Assembly: GCA_036266975.1 (NCBI GenBank)
Contig: DATAWZ010000227.1
Coordinates: 1 to 34,610, forward strand
DNA from: DATAWZ01 sp036266975
GTDB lineage: Bacteria > Actinomycetota > Thermoleophilia > Solirubrobacterales > Solirubrobacteraceae
Length of the DNA stretch: 34,610 nucleotides
Reading direction: 5' to 3'
Below the pieces are notes generated by a model, which saw only the letters and a list, made by a program, of their open reading frames with translations, had not been told where the DNA came from and did no database searches. Each line of letters begins with the position of its first letter. The first letter of the stretch is position 1. The translations under genes and the position numbers were made by a program. Below are positions 21,575-31,902 of the stretch, in pieces.

Positions 21575-22820
21575 GGCGCAGGCGCGCAGCGAACAGCTGC
21601 GCGACGATCGTGTCGCTCTGGGCGCTCAGGTGAAAGCCGTCGCTCTCGTGCACGGTGATCTCGTGGCCGTGGTAGTCGAGGGTCTGCAGGTAGTGGCCCC
21701 CGGGCGAGAAGATACGCCGCAGGTCGACGACCTGGACGCCGTGCGCGAAGCGCCGCGCGGCGCGCTCGATGCCCGCGTCCACGACGCGCGCGACGCGCAC
21801 GAAGTTCGGCTTGCTCGGGGTGGGGATCAAGAACCAGTAGACCTCGGCGGCGCCGCCCTGAAGGTAGGTCTTCATCATCCCCGCGACGCGGTCGGCGTAC
21901 CGGCGCGCGTAGGCGGTGCCGCAACACTGCACGCCCGACAGCGAGAAGCCCTCGTTGCCGCCCAGGAACATGGCGACGATGTCGGGGTGCAGCCGGTCGA
22001 CCTGCTGGACCGCGTGGGCCGGCCAGTTCAGCAGGAACGGCGTGGAGATCGCGGTCGCCTGGCGCGCGTCGCTGAGCACCCGCACGCCGCCGCGCCCGGA
22101 CAGGTCCGAAGCGATGTCGTCGTCGAGGATCTGCATCTCCGAGTCGCCGGTGGCGAGCAGCAGCGGCCGCCCGCCGTGCACCCTCAGCGCGTGGGTCTGG
22201 GTCGCGTAGGCGTCGGAGACGAGCACGTGGACCGGCCCGGCCCGGCGCGGGTGCAGGCGCACGTAGGCCGTCTTCCCCCTGGCCGCGAGGACGATCGGAT
22301 GGCAGTCGTGCACCCCGCCGCCGCGCAGGCAGACCTTGACCGGTAGCCCGCCGAGGCCCCAGCGGTCGGTGAGCTCCACCGTGAACGGATAGCCGGCGTG
22401 CAGGCGGCCGGGGACGATCGCCTGCTGGACGCGGGTCGCGCACGAGGGGATCGAGAACGAGGTCGCCGCCGTCTGGGTCGGGGCGCTCGCGCCGGGCGGC
22501 GTCTCGCTCACGGTGAAGACCGGCGTGGAGGGGTCGCAGCTCCACCTCACCGCCCCCTTGAGCGTGGTGGTCGCGTTGGTCAGCTGCAGGGTCGCGACGG
22601 TGACCGGCGCCGCGCCCGCGGCGCCGCTCTCGGTGATGGTCGCGCTCGCCCCGACCATGCCGCCGAGCACGCGCAGGCTGATGTGGCCGGGGTGGTGGGT
22701 GAAGGCGCTCAGGCGCAGCGGCGCGCCGGGCTGCCCGAGCGCCGCGGGCGCGGCCAGGCCGGCCGCCGCGGCGAGCACCGCCGTCCGCCCCGCCCACCGC
22801 TTCTTCGCGCCGACAGGCAC
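21552..22820 (-). CDS. Secreted SGNH/GDSL-type hydrolase with N-terminal Ig-like region (second of a pair)
   Basis: This 422-aa exported protein has a signal peptide at residues ~1-29 (AVLAAAAGLAAPAALG). Residues ~30-200 are beta-rich, possibly Ig-like (HPGHISLRVLGGMVGASATITESG). The SGNH domain follows: TGDSEMQ (Ser), FLGGNEGF (GxN) and ESDGFHLSAQ (Asp/His). The start is GTG at 22820, 20 bp after the gltD stop, so it may be carried on the gltBD transcript. A nearby ATG at 22828 is in another frame. The domain arrangement is a longer version of the neighbour, suggesting duplication of the hydrolase core. Confidence 0.82.
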   Translation of the reverse strand: MPVGAKKRWAGRTAVLAAAAGLAAPAALGQPGAPLRLSAFTHHPGHISLRVLGGMVGASATITESGAAGAAPVTVATLQLTNATTTLKGAVRWSCDPSTPVFTVSETPPGASAPTQTAATSFSIPSCATRVQQAIVPGRLHAGYPFTVELTDRWGLGGLPVKVCLRGGGVHDCHPIVLAARGKTAYVRLHPRRAGPVHVLVSDAYATQTHALRVHGGRPLLLATGDSEMQILDDDIASDLSGRGGVRVLSDARQATAISTPFLLNWPAHAVQQVDRLHPDIVAMFLGGNEGFSLSGVQCCGTAYARRYADRVAGMMKTYLQGGAAEVYWFLIPTPSKPNFVRVARVVDAGIERAARRFAHGVQVVDLRRIFSPGGHYLQTLDYHGHEITVHESDGFHLSAQSDTIVAQLFAARLRHDGFLPA

Positions 22821-22840
22821 GCCCCCATCGCCGCCGAGGC

Positions 22841-24372
<1,532 letters not shown>

Positions 24373-24373
<1 letters not shown>

Positions 24374-27300
24374 CAGGCGCTCACCGCGGCCTCTTCGCGC
24401 GCCATCTCGTCGAGCACGCGCCGGTAGTCCTTGGGCATCACCTTCACGAACGCCTGGGCGGCGAGCAGCGCGTCCAGGCGGGCGAGCACGTCGCGGGCCA
24501 CCGGCGAGTCGGTGCGCTCGGCGTGCTCGGCGATCACCTCGCGCAGCTCGATCGCGTCGGCGGCGGCGATCGGCTCGAAGTCGACCATGCCCATGTTGCA
24601 GCGCGCCGGGAACGTGCCCGCCTCGTCCAGGACGTAGGCGATGCCGCCGCTCATCCCGGCGGCGAAGTTGTGCCCGGTCGGGCCGAGCACGACCACCCGT
24701 CCGCCGGTCATGTACTCGCAGCCGTGGTCGCCGACACCCTCGACGACGGCCCAGGCGCCGGAGTTGCGCACCGCGAAGCGCTCGCCCGCCAGCCCGCGGA
24801 AGAACGCCTTGCCGCCGGTGGCGCCGTAGAGGACGGTATTGCCGATGATGACGTTCTCCTCGGCCACGAAGCGCGCCTGCTCGGGCGGCAGCACGGCGAG
24901 CACCCCGCCCGAGAGGCCCTTGCCGGTGTAGTCGTTGGCGTCGCCGTGCAGCGTGAAGGTCACGCCCGACGCGAGCCAGCCGCCGAAGCTCTGTCCGGCC
25001 GAGCCGTCGAAGTGGACCTTGATCGTGTCGGCGGGCAGGCCCTGGGCGCCGTGGCGGGCAGCGATGTGGCTCGAGAGGATCCCGCCCACGCAGCGGTTGA
25101 CGTTGCGCACGCGCGTGCGCAACGAGACCGGCTCGGCCCGTTCGATCGCCGCCTCGGCGTCGCGCACGAGCTCCCAGTCCAGGGCGTCGTCGAGCACCGC
25201 CGGGGGCGGTCCGGTCCGGTGCAGCGGGGCGCCCGGGGGCAGCTCGACCGGGGTCAGCAGCTGGCCGAGGTCGACCCCTCGGGCCTTCCAGTGCTCGATC
25301 GCCACGTTGGTCTCGAGCAGATCGACGCGCCCGGTCAGCTCGGACATCGAGCGCAGCCCGAGCGAGGCGAGGATCTCGCGGACCTCCTCGGCGATGAAGA
25401 AGAAGAAGTTGACGACATGCTCGGGCTGCCCCTCGAAGCGCTTGACCAGCTCGGGGTCCTGGGTGGCGATCCCGACCGGGCACGTGTTCAGGTGGCAGGC
25501 GCGCATCATGATGCAGCCGGTGGCGATCAGCGGCGCGGTCGAGAAGCCCATCTCGTCGGCGCCGAGCATCGACGCGATGGCCACGTCGCGACCGGTCTTG
25601 ATCTGCCCGTCGGTCTGGACCACGATCCGCGAGCGCAGGTCGTTGAGCAGCAGCGTCTGCTGGGTCTCGGCCAGGCCGATCTCCCACGGCACGCCGGCGG
25701 ACTGGATCGAGGACAGCGGCGAGGCGCCGGTGCCGCCATCGTGACCGGAGATCAGCACGCGGTCGGCGTTGGCCTTCGAGACGCCGGCGGCGACCGTGCC
25801 CACGCCGACCTCCGAGACGAGCTTGACCGACACCTGGGCCTTCGGGTTGCCGCAGCGCAGGTCGTAGATCAGCTGCTTGAGGTCCTCGATCGAGTAGATG
25901 TCGTGGTGCGGCGGGGGCGAGATCAGCCCCACGCCGGGGGTCGTGTGGCGGATCGAGCCGATGTACTCGTCGACCTTGTGGCCGGGGAGCTGGCCACCCT
26001 CGCCGGGCTTGGCGCCCTGGGCCATCTTGATCTGCAGCTCGTCGGCGTTGACCAGGTAGTGCGCGGTCACGCCGAAGCGGCCCGAGGCGACCTGCTTGAT
26101 CGCCGAGCGGCGGCGGTCGCCGTTGGGGTCGGGCCGGAAGCGGACCGGGTCCTCGCCGCCCTCGCCGGTGTTCGAGCGCCCGCCGATGCGGTTCATGGCG
26201 ATCGCGAGGGTCTCGTGCGCCTGACGCGAGATCGAGCCCAGGCTCATCGCGCCGGTGCAGAAGCGCTTGACGATCTCCTGGGCCGGCTCGACCTCCTCGA
26301 GCGGGACCGGCGTGCGGTCGGTGCGGATCCGCAGCAGGCCACGCAGCGCGGCGCTGCGCGAGGCCTGCTCGTTGACCATCGCGGCATATTCGCGGTACTT
26401 CTCCTGGGCGTCCTGGCCCTCCGTGCGCACCGCGTGCTGCAGCAGGGCGATCGTCTCGGGGTTCCACATGTGCTTCTCGCCGTCGCGGCGCCAGGCGTAC
26501 ACGCCGCCGACCGGCAGCAGCCGCGTGGCCAGCCGCTCGACGCGCTCGTCGTGCTCGACGTCGCGCGCGGTCTCCGATCCCGCGGGCGCCTGCGGGTAGC
26601 CGCGGCCGTGGCGCTCGAGCGCCTCGCGGGCGAGCACCTCCAGCCCGACCCCGCCGACCCGCGACGCGGTCCCGGTGAAGTGCAGGTCGACCAGCTCGCA
26701 CTCGAGGCCGACCGCCTCGAAGATCTGCGCGCCGCAGTAGGACTGGATGGTCGAGATCCCCATCTTGGAGATCGTCTTGAGCAGGCCCTTGCCGAGCGCC
26801 TTGACCGCCTTCTCGGTGGCCTGGGTGATCGCGCCGTCCAGGCCGCCCCCGTTGACCTCGCCGATGCGCCCGTCGCTGACCAGGTTGGCGAGCGTCTCGA
26901 ACATCAGGTAGGGGTTCACCGCGCTCGCGCCGTAGCCGATCAGCGTGGCGAAGTGGTGGACCTCGCGCGGCTCGCCGGACTCGAGCACGAGCGCGGCGCG
27001 CAGCCGCGTGCCCTCGCGCACGAGGTGGTGGTGCACCGAGGCGACCGCGAGCAGCGAGGGGATCGGCACGCGCCGGGGGCTGACCAGGCGGTCGGAGAGG
27101 ATCAGGATGTTGACGCCCCGCGCGATCAGGTCGTGGGCCTCGTCGCAGATGTCCGAGAGCCGGCGCGCCATCCCCTCGATCCCCTCGGCGCGCGGCCAGG
27201 TGATGTCGATCGTGCGCGAGTTGAAGACCGTGTGGGAGACCTCGCGCAGCTTCTCCAGCTCGTGGTCGGCGAGGATCGGCTGGTCGAGCACGAGCTTGTG

Positions 27301-28959
27301 GGCGTGCTCGGGGGTCTCGTCGAGCAGGTTCTTCTCGCCGCCCAGGCTGGTGGCCAGGCTCATCACGATGTCCTCGCGGATCGGATCGATCGGCGGGTTG
27401 GTCACCTGCGCGAAGAGCTGCTTGAAGTAGCTGAACAGCGGCGGCGCCTGGTCGGACAGCACCGCGAGCGCGAGGTCGTTGCCCATCGAGCCGATGGGCT
27501 CCTCGCCGCGGGCGCCCATCGGGCCGATCAGCACCCGCAGGTCCTCCTGGCTGTAGCCGAACGCGAGCTGGCGCGTGCGCAGCAGCTCGGTGACCACCGA
27601 GTACCCGCGGGCCCGCGGCAGCTCGTCGAAGTGCACGCAGTTGCGCGCGTGCCACTCGCCGTACGGCTGCTGGCTGGCGATCTGATGCTTGATCTCGCCG
27701 TCCTCGACGATCCGCCCCAGTCCGAGGTCGCACAGGAACAGGCAGCCGGGCTGCAGCCGGCCGTGGCGCTCGACCTGCTCGGGCGGGATGTCCAGCAGCC
27801 CGGACTCCGAGCCGAGGATCACGTGGCCGTCGGTGGTGAGCGTCCAGCGCCCCGGGCGCAGGCCGTTGCGGTCGAGCGTGGCGCCGACGATCCGCCCGTC
27901 GGTGAAGGCGACCGCGGCGGGCCCGTCCCACGGCTCCATCAGGCAGGCGTGGTAGGCGTAGAAGCCGCGCAGCTCCTCGGGCAGGTCCCGGCGGTCGCGG
28001 TAGGCCTCGGGGATCATCATCATCACCGCGTGGGGCAGCGAGCGCCCCGCGAGCATCAGCAGCTCGAGCACGTTGTCGAACGTCGCCGAGTCCGAGGCCG
28101 CGGGCTGCACGACCGGCAGCACCTTGCGCAGGTCATCGCCGAACAGCGCGCTGGCCAGCTCGCTCTCGCGGGCGCGCATCCAGTTGACGTTGCCGCGCAG
28201 CGTGTTGATCTCGCCGTTGTGGCAGATCACGCGGTAGGGGTGGGCGAGCTCCCAGCTCGGGAAGGTGTTGGTCGAGAAGCGCGAGTGCACCAGCGCCAGC
28301 GCGCTCTTGGCCCGCTCGTCGGCGAGATCCGGATAGAAGCGCGAGAGCTGGAAGGAGATGAGCATCCCCTTGTAGACGATGGTCCGCGAGGAGCTCGAGG
28401 CGACATAGAAGTCCGGGCTGGCGCCGACCTCGCAGACCCTCCGGATCACGTACAGCGTACGCTCGAAGGCGTCCTGGTCCTGCGCGCAGGCGCCGGCGGC
28501 GCCCACGAACAGCTGGCGGATCACCGGGCGCGACAGCGCCGCGGTGCGCCCGACATGGCCCTCATCGACCGGCACGTCGCGCCAGCCCAGGACCTCCTGC
28601 CCCTGGGCCCGGGTCGCCTCCTGCAGGCAGCGCTCGACCTCGGCGCGGGGGCCGTCCTCGGTCGGCAGGAAGCACATCAACACGCCGTAGCGGCCGGCGG
28701 GCGGCAGCTCGAAGCCGGCGACGGCCCGCAGCAGCTCGTCGGGCATCTGCATCAGGATCCCGGCGCCGTCGCCGGTCCGCGCGTCGGCCCCGGCCGCGCC
28801 GCGGTGCTCGAGGTTCTCCAGGGCGGTGATCGCTCGGCGGACCACGTCGTGGGTGGGCCGGTTGTCCAGGCGCGCCACCATCCCCACGCCGCAGGCGTCG
28901 TGCTCGTAGCGGGGGTCGTACAGGCCGACGGCCTGCGGGGGCTTGTGACGTTCGAGCAT
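24373..28959 (-). CDS. gltB: Glutamate synthase large subunit (GltB)
   Basis: GltB is the catalytic subunit of NADPH-GOGAT, making two glutamates from glutamine and 2-oxoglutarate. It is 1528 aa, normal length. The N-terminal Ntn-glutaminase begins at Cys23 (HDACGVGM) after a 22-aa propeptide. The FMN/2-oxoglutarate domain includes KPGEGGQLPGHKV and the SGHDGGTGASPLSSI loop. The 3Fe-4S ligands are in CIMMRACHLNTCPVGIATQ. The C-terminal beta-helix GXGXG region (MTGGRVVVLGPTGHNFAAG) is present. The ATG at 28959 has GGGAG about 9 nt upstream. The gene leads the gltB-gltD-SGNH-SGNH unit. The 265-bp upstream region is shared divergently with the kinase gene at 29225. Confidence 0.98.
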
Positions 28960-29135
28960 GTGAGTGCTCCCGGGGGCGGTTAGGGCACTGTGAGGGAGCG
29001 AGAAAGCGTATCAGCGCGCGAGGCGACGGCCGACACGTCTGACCGGTACCACCAGTATCCTTCGCGGCCACCGCGAGGCGAAGGCGCCTGCCGCGAGCAC
29101 CACACAGGGGTCCGGGAGCGGTGATCTGAAAGCCT

Positions 29136-29169
29136 GAGCACGTGTGAAATGTGCTCCCGAAGGGGAGCA
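29136..29169 (+). promoter_or_regulatory. Two mutually exclusive hairpins in the leader before the RsbW-type gene
   Basis: GAGCAC (29136-29141) can pair with GTGCTC (29151-29156). The overlapping TGCTCCC (29152-29158) can instead pair with GGGAGCA (29163-29169) as a perfect 7-bp stem with a 4-nt loop. The second hairpin hides the GGGGAG ribosome-binding site of the small ORF at 29176; the first would free it. This is the geometry of a translational switch, but it rests on pairing seen by eye. Confidence 0.4.
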
Positions 29170-29175
29170 TCAAGG

Positions 29176-29241
29176 ATGAACGACCGGCCCATCCTTCCAT
29201 CGTCCTGCAAGAGCGAGCGACCGCGTGGCCCGTGCCCCTGA
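29176..29241 (+). CDS. Possible 21-aa leader peptide
   Basis: ATG at 29176 follows GGGGAG by 8 nt, a better ribosome-binding site than that of the real gene. It encodes a 21-residue peptide beginning MNDRPILPSS that ends in TGA at 29239-29241, overlapping the kinase start (GTG 29225) by 17 nt in another frame. It could couple translation of the downstream gene to the hairpin switch. There is no homology evidence, and such a short frame may be chance. Confidence 0.3.
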   Translation: MNDRPILPSSCKSERPRGPCP

Positions 29242-29656
29242 CATCGAGCTGACGCTTCCGGCCCGCGCCGAGAACATCTCCGTCGTCCGACACACCGTCG
29301 GCGCGCTGGCCGACGCGCTGCCGATCGACCCCCAGCGGATCGCCGATATCCGCTTGGCGGTGACCGAGGCGTGCACCAACGTGGTCGTCCACGCCTACGT
29401 CGACCGCGAGGAGGGCCCGATGCAGTTCGCGGCCACCGTCGACGCCGACGAGGTGATGATCGTCGTCCGCGACGAGGGCGGCGGGATCACCCCGCGCGCC
29501 GACAGCCCGGGACTCGGCCTGGGCCTCCCCCTGATCGCCGCGCTCGCCGAGAACGTCGAGCTCGGCCACGACGAGCTCGACCGCACCGAGGTGCGCATGA
29601 TCTTCCCGTTCAGCGCCGCGTCCGGGTCCTCCCTTCACGACATCGAGAGCGCGTGA
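29225..29656 (+). CDS. RsbW/SpoIIAB-type anti-sigma regulatory kinase (HATPase_c_2)
   Basis: This 143-aa GHKL-fold protein of the anti-sigma serine-kinase family binds a SigB/SigF-type sigma factor and phosphorylates an anti-anti-sigma partner. The N-box is RLAVTEACTNVVVHAY (Glu and Asn in place), the G1 box is VRDEGGGI, and the G2 region is SPGLGLGLPLI. The length is that of stand-alone RsbW proteins. The start is GTG 29225 with only a weak Shine-Dalgarno. The stop overlaps the next gene's GTG (GTGA). A SigB/F-type sigma factor is encoded 1.4 kb away on the other strand, a natural target. No STAS anti-anti-sigma gene is seen in the window. Confidence 0.88.
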   Translation: MARAPDIELTLPARAENISVVRHTVGALADALPIDPQRIADIRLAVTEACTNVVVHAYVDREEGPMQFAATVDADEVMIVVRDEGGGITPRADSPGLGLGLPLIAALAENVELGHDELDRTEVRMIFPFSAASGSSLHDIESA

Positions 29657-30066
29657 CGTTGACCGAGGCCGAGCGGGACAGCCGTGCCAACGTCGCGGAC
29701 GTCAAGGTTGCCGCCGGCCCGCTCGCCGCCCCGGTGTTCGCCCGCGTGGTGGCGATGCTCGCCGCGCGCGCCAACTGCCCGCTGGACCGCCTGGAGGAGG
29801 CGCTGCTCGTCACCGACGCGCTCGCCGCCCACGCGCCGCGGCACACCGAGGACGGACGCATCGCGCTGCGCGCCGAGGTCGTCGGCGGGACGCTGATGCT
29901 CACCGTCGGCCCGCTGCCCAAGGACGGCGCCAGCGGGCTGTTGCACGACGCCGACCTGCCCGGCCTGGGCAACGTGCTCGAGCGGGTGGCTGACGCACTG
30001 CAGGTCCGAAGCGCCCCCGCGGGCGAGTGCCTGGTCGCCGAGATCAGCCTGCGCTCGCGCGACTGA
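29653..30066 (+). CDS. Degenerate HATPase/anti-sigma-like protein
   Basis: This 137-aa protein is translationally coupled to the RsbW-type kinase (4-bp overlap). Its layout mirrors that kinase: an N-terminal strand/helix region, LDRLEEALLVTDALAAHAP where the N-box should be, a central beta pair (RIALRAEVVGGTLMLTVGPL), then LPGLGNVLERVADALQVRSA like the GLGL...ADxV end. The essential Asn and the DxGxG loop are missing, so it should not bind ATP normally. I infer a paralogue that lost catalysis, perhaps a heterodimer partner or adaptor. No closer function is recognised. It ends 17 bp before the convergent ku gene. Confidence 0.72.
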   Translation: MTLTEAERDSRANVADVKVAAGPLAAPVFARVVAMLAARANCPLDRLEEALLVTDALAAHAPRHTEDGRIALRAEVVGGTLMLTVGPLPKDGASGLLHDADLPGLGNVLERVADALQVRSAPAGECLVAEISLRSRD

Positions 30067-30082
30067 GAACGTGTTCTGAGAC

Positions 30083-30982
30083 TCAGCTGGGGCTCTTCGA
30101 GCGCGACCGGCGCTTCTTGGGCGCGGCGGGCTCCTTCTCCTCCGCGGCGGATTCGTCCTTGGCCGCACGCGCGCGCCGCCGCGGGGGCGGACCGCCGCCC
30201 CGGGCACGGACCTGGTCCAGGCTCGCCTGCAGCGCGCTCATGAGGTCGGGCGCCGCCGAGGGCTCCTCGTCGATCGCGGGCGCGACGACGATCTGCGCGC
30301 CCTGGGCCTTGCGCTCGATCAGCTCGAGCACGGCCTCGCGGTAGGTGTCCTTGTACTTGTCGGGGTCGAACGGCCCGGCGAGCGACTCGATCAGCTGGCG
30401 GGCGATGTCGAGCTCGCGGTCGGTGGTGGCGATCTCCTCGCCGGGCAGCTCGTCGAGCCGGTCGGGGTCGACGATCTCGTCGGCGAAGTTCATCGTGGCC
30501 ATCGCGAGCACCGGCCCGCTCGGGCGCACGGCGACCAGCTGCTCACGCGAGCGGATGACCACGCGCGCGATCGCCACCTTGCCCTCCTCGCGCATCGCGT
30601 CGAGCAGCAGCCGGTAGGGCTTGGCGCCGCCGGCGGCGGGCACGAGGTAGTAGGGGTGGTCGTAGAAGAGCGGGTCGATCTCGACGAGCTCGACGAAGTC
30701 CTCGATCTCGATCGTCTTGGTCTTGGCCGGCTCGAGCGTGGCGAGCTCGTCGGGGTCGATCACCACGTAGCGGTCGGGAGCGATCTCGTAGCCCTTGACC
30801 AGGTCGTCGTAGGCGACCTCCTCGCCGTCGGCCGGACACACCCGCTTCTGCTGGATGCGCACCCCGTCGGCGGCGTGCAGCTGGTGGAAGCGCACGGTCT
30901 TGGGCGAGACCGCGCTGTACATCTTCACCGGGACGCTGACGAGCCCGAAGCTGATCGCGCCGGTCCAGATCGCACGAGGCAT
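30083..30982 (-). CDS. ku: Non-homologous end-joining protein Ku
   Basis: Ku is the homodimeric DNA-end-binding protein of bacterial NHEJ. It is 299 aa, at the long end of the family. The N-terminus is diagnostic: MPRAIWTGAISFGLVSVPVKMYSA. VRFHQLHAADGVRIQQKRVCP, YEIAPDRYVVIDPDEL and YYLVPAAGGAKPYRLL follow in the usual order. Residues after ~250 are a Lys/Arg/Glu-rich low-complexity tail (RRRARAAKDESAAEEKEP), as in many actinobacterial Ku proteins, probably for DNA contact. The partner ligase LigD is not in the window. Upstream lie a GGGTAC and a TAAGAC box close to the ATG. It is transcribed in the same direction as the sigma-factor gene 52 bp upstream. Confidence 0.96.
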   Translation of the reverse strand: MPRAIWTGAISFGLVSVPVKMYSAVSPKTVRFHQLHAADGVRIQQKRVCPADGEEVAYDDLVKGYEIAPDRYVVIDPDELATLEPAKTKTIEIEDFVELVEIDPLFYDHPYYLVPAAGGAKPYRLLLDAMREEGKVAIARVVIRSREQLVAVRPSGPVLAMATMNFADEIVDPDRLDELPGEEIATTDRELDIARQLIESLAGPFDPDKYKDTYREAVLELIERKAQGAQIVVAPAIDEEPSAAPDLMSALQASLDQVRARGGGPPPRRRARAAKDESAAEEKEPAAPKKRRSRSKSPS

Positions 30983-30988
30983 ACCGGA

Positions 30989-31002
30989 GTCTTACCGTAC
31001 CC
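30989..31002 (-). promoter_or_regulatory. Candidate ku promoter, including a SigB/SigF-like GGGTAC -10
   Basis: On the minus strand GGGTAC (30997-31002) matches the GGGTAT/C -10 of SigB/SigF-type sigma factors and would start transcription about 7 nt before the ATG. TAAGAC (30989-30994), 6 nt from the ATG, and TACGGT (30994-30999) are alternative vegetative-type boxes. A convincing GTTT -35 element is not seen. Confidence 0.35.
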
Positions 31003-31034
31003 GCCGCGGGCGCAATCGCCGCGCACGCACGCTT

Positions 31035-31802
31035 TCAGCGCTCTCCGCCGACCTCGCGCAGCCGCGCGAGGGCCTGGCGCAGGAGCCGCGAGACCTGCAT
31101 CTGCGAGACACCGATCCGCTCGCCGATCTCCGCCTGGGTGAGGTCCTCCACGAAGCGCAGTTCGAGCACCCGGCGCTCGCGGCTGCTGATCCGGCGCAGC
31201 AGCGGCTCGAGCAGCGCGCGCTCCTCGGCGCGGGCGAAGCCCTCCTCCTCGCCGCCGAGCCCGTCGGCGACGGTCTCGCCCGCGTTGTCCTCGGCGCCCG
31301 CGCGCGGCGCGTCGAGCGAGCCGGCCCGGTAGGCGCCGGCCGCCTCGAGCGCCTCCAGGACCCGCTCCTCGGTCTCGTCCACGGCGGCGGCGATGTCGCT
31401 CACCGACGGGGAGCGGCGGCGCTCGAGCGACAGGCGGGTGACCGTGCGGTCGACCCGCAGCGCGAGCTCCTGCAGGTCGCGCGGCACCCGCACCGACCAG
31501 GTCCGGTCGCGAAAGTGGCGCTTGAGCTCGCCGAGCACGGTCGGGACCGCGTAGCTGGAGAAGACGACCTCGCGGCTGGGGTCGTAGCGATCGACCGCCT
31601 TGAGCAGGCCCAGCGAGGCGACCTGGACGAGATCGTCGAAGGGCTCCTCGGCGCGCTGGTAGCGGCGGGCGAGCTGGCGCGCGAGCGGCAGGTAGCGCTC
31701 CACCAGCGCGGTGCGTGCGGCCACGTCGCCCGCCCGGGCGCGCAGGAAGAGCGCCTCGTCAGGCGGATCCACTGGTGATCGGTCTGTCCGCTTATCCGGC
31801 AT
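31035..31802 (-). CDS. SigB/SigF-type RNA polymerase sigma factor
   Basis: This is a 255-aa group 3 sigma factor of the SigB/SigF/SigG type. Region 2 is EPFDDLVQVASLGLLKAVDRYDP followed by FSSYAVPTVLGELKRHFRDRTWSVRVPRDLQEL, highly typical. Region 3 contains SVSDIAAAVDETEERVLEAL. Region 4 has RERRVLELRFVEDLTQAEIGERIGVSQMQVSRLL. Such factors control general stress or developmental genes and are held by RsbW-like kinases, one of which is encoded nearby on the other strand. The ATG at 31802 has GGGAG 5 nt upstream. It lies inside the end of a possible 36-aa ORF, suggesting coupling to the helicase transcript upstream. Confidence 0.94.
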   Translation of the reverse strand: MPDKRTDRSPVDPPDEALFLRARAGDVAARTALVERYLPLARQLARRYQRAEEPFDDLVQVASLGLLKAVDRYDPSREVVFSSYAVPTVLGELKRHFRDRTWSVRVPRDLQELALRVDRTVTRLSLERRRSPSVSDIAAAVDETEERVLEALEAAGAYRAGSLDAPRAGAEDNAGETVADGLGGEEEGFARAEERALLEPLLRRISSRERRVLELRFVEDLTQAEIGERIGVSQMQVSRLLRQALARLREVGGER

Positions 31803-31902
31803 AGATCTCCCGTTTTCCGCGCCCGGCGCGAGACGAACGAGGGCTCCAGCCGTCGAACGCGGCGTGGTGCCTGTCCGAATAGCTGCCCGATTTCCTGGGC
31901 AT
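31792..31902 (-). CDS. Possible small basic protein, 36 aa
   Basis: The ATG at 31902 overlaps the helicase stop as TGATG, and the TAA stop lies 8 nt inside the sigma-factor gene, so the frame exactly bridges the two genes. The peptide begins MPRKSGSYSDRHHAAFDGW and continues with an Arg/Ser/Gly/Lys-rich tail. GC3 is lower (about three quarters) than in the neighbours, which argues against it. The tight fit argues for it, perhaps only as a translational coupling device. No homology is recognised. Confidence 0.35.
   Translation of the reverse strand: MPRKSGSYSDRHHAAFDGWSPRSSRAGRGKREIYAG

Noticed and set aside
24523..28983. Antisense frame of nearly 1500 codons opposite gltB
   Set aside because: Same GC effect. 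gltB carries all family motifs, while the antisense product is a composition-driven Arg/Asp/Leu-rich string.
28960..29224. tRNA or other stable RNA gene in the gltB upstream region
   Set aside because: I looked for a cloverleaf and for conserved riboswitch cores and saw none; only the two competing hairpins stand out.
30061..30090. Short dyads (AGAAC/GTTCT and CTGAG/CTCAG) between the convergent degenerate-kinase gene and ku
   Set aside because: The stems are only 5 bp and mutually interrupted. They could be part of a terminator, but are too weak to call.
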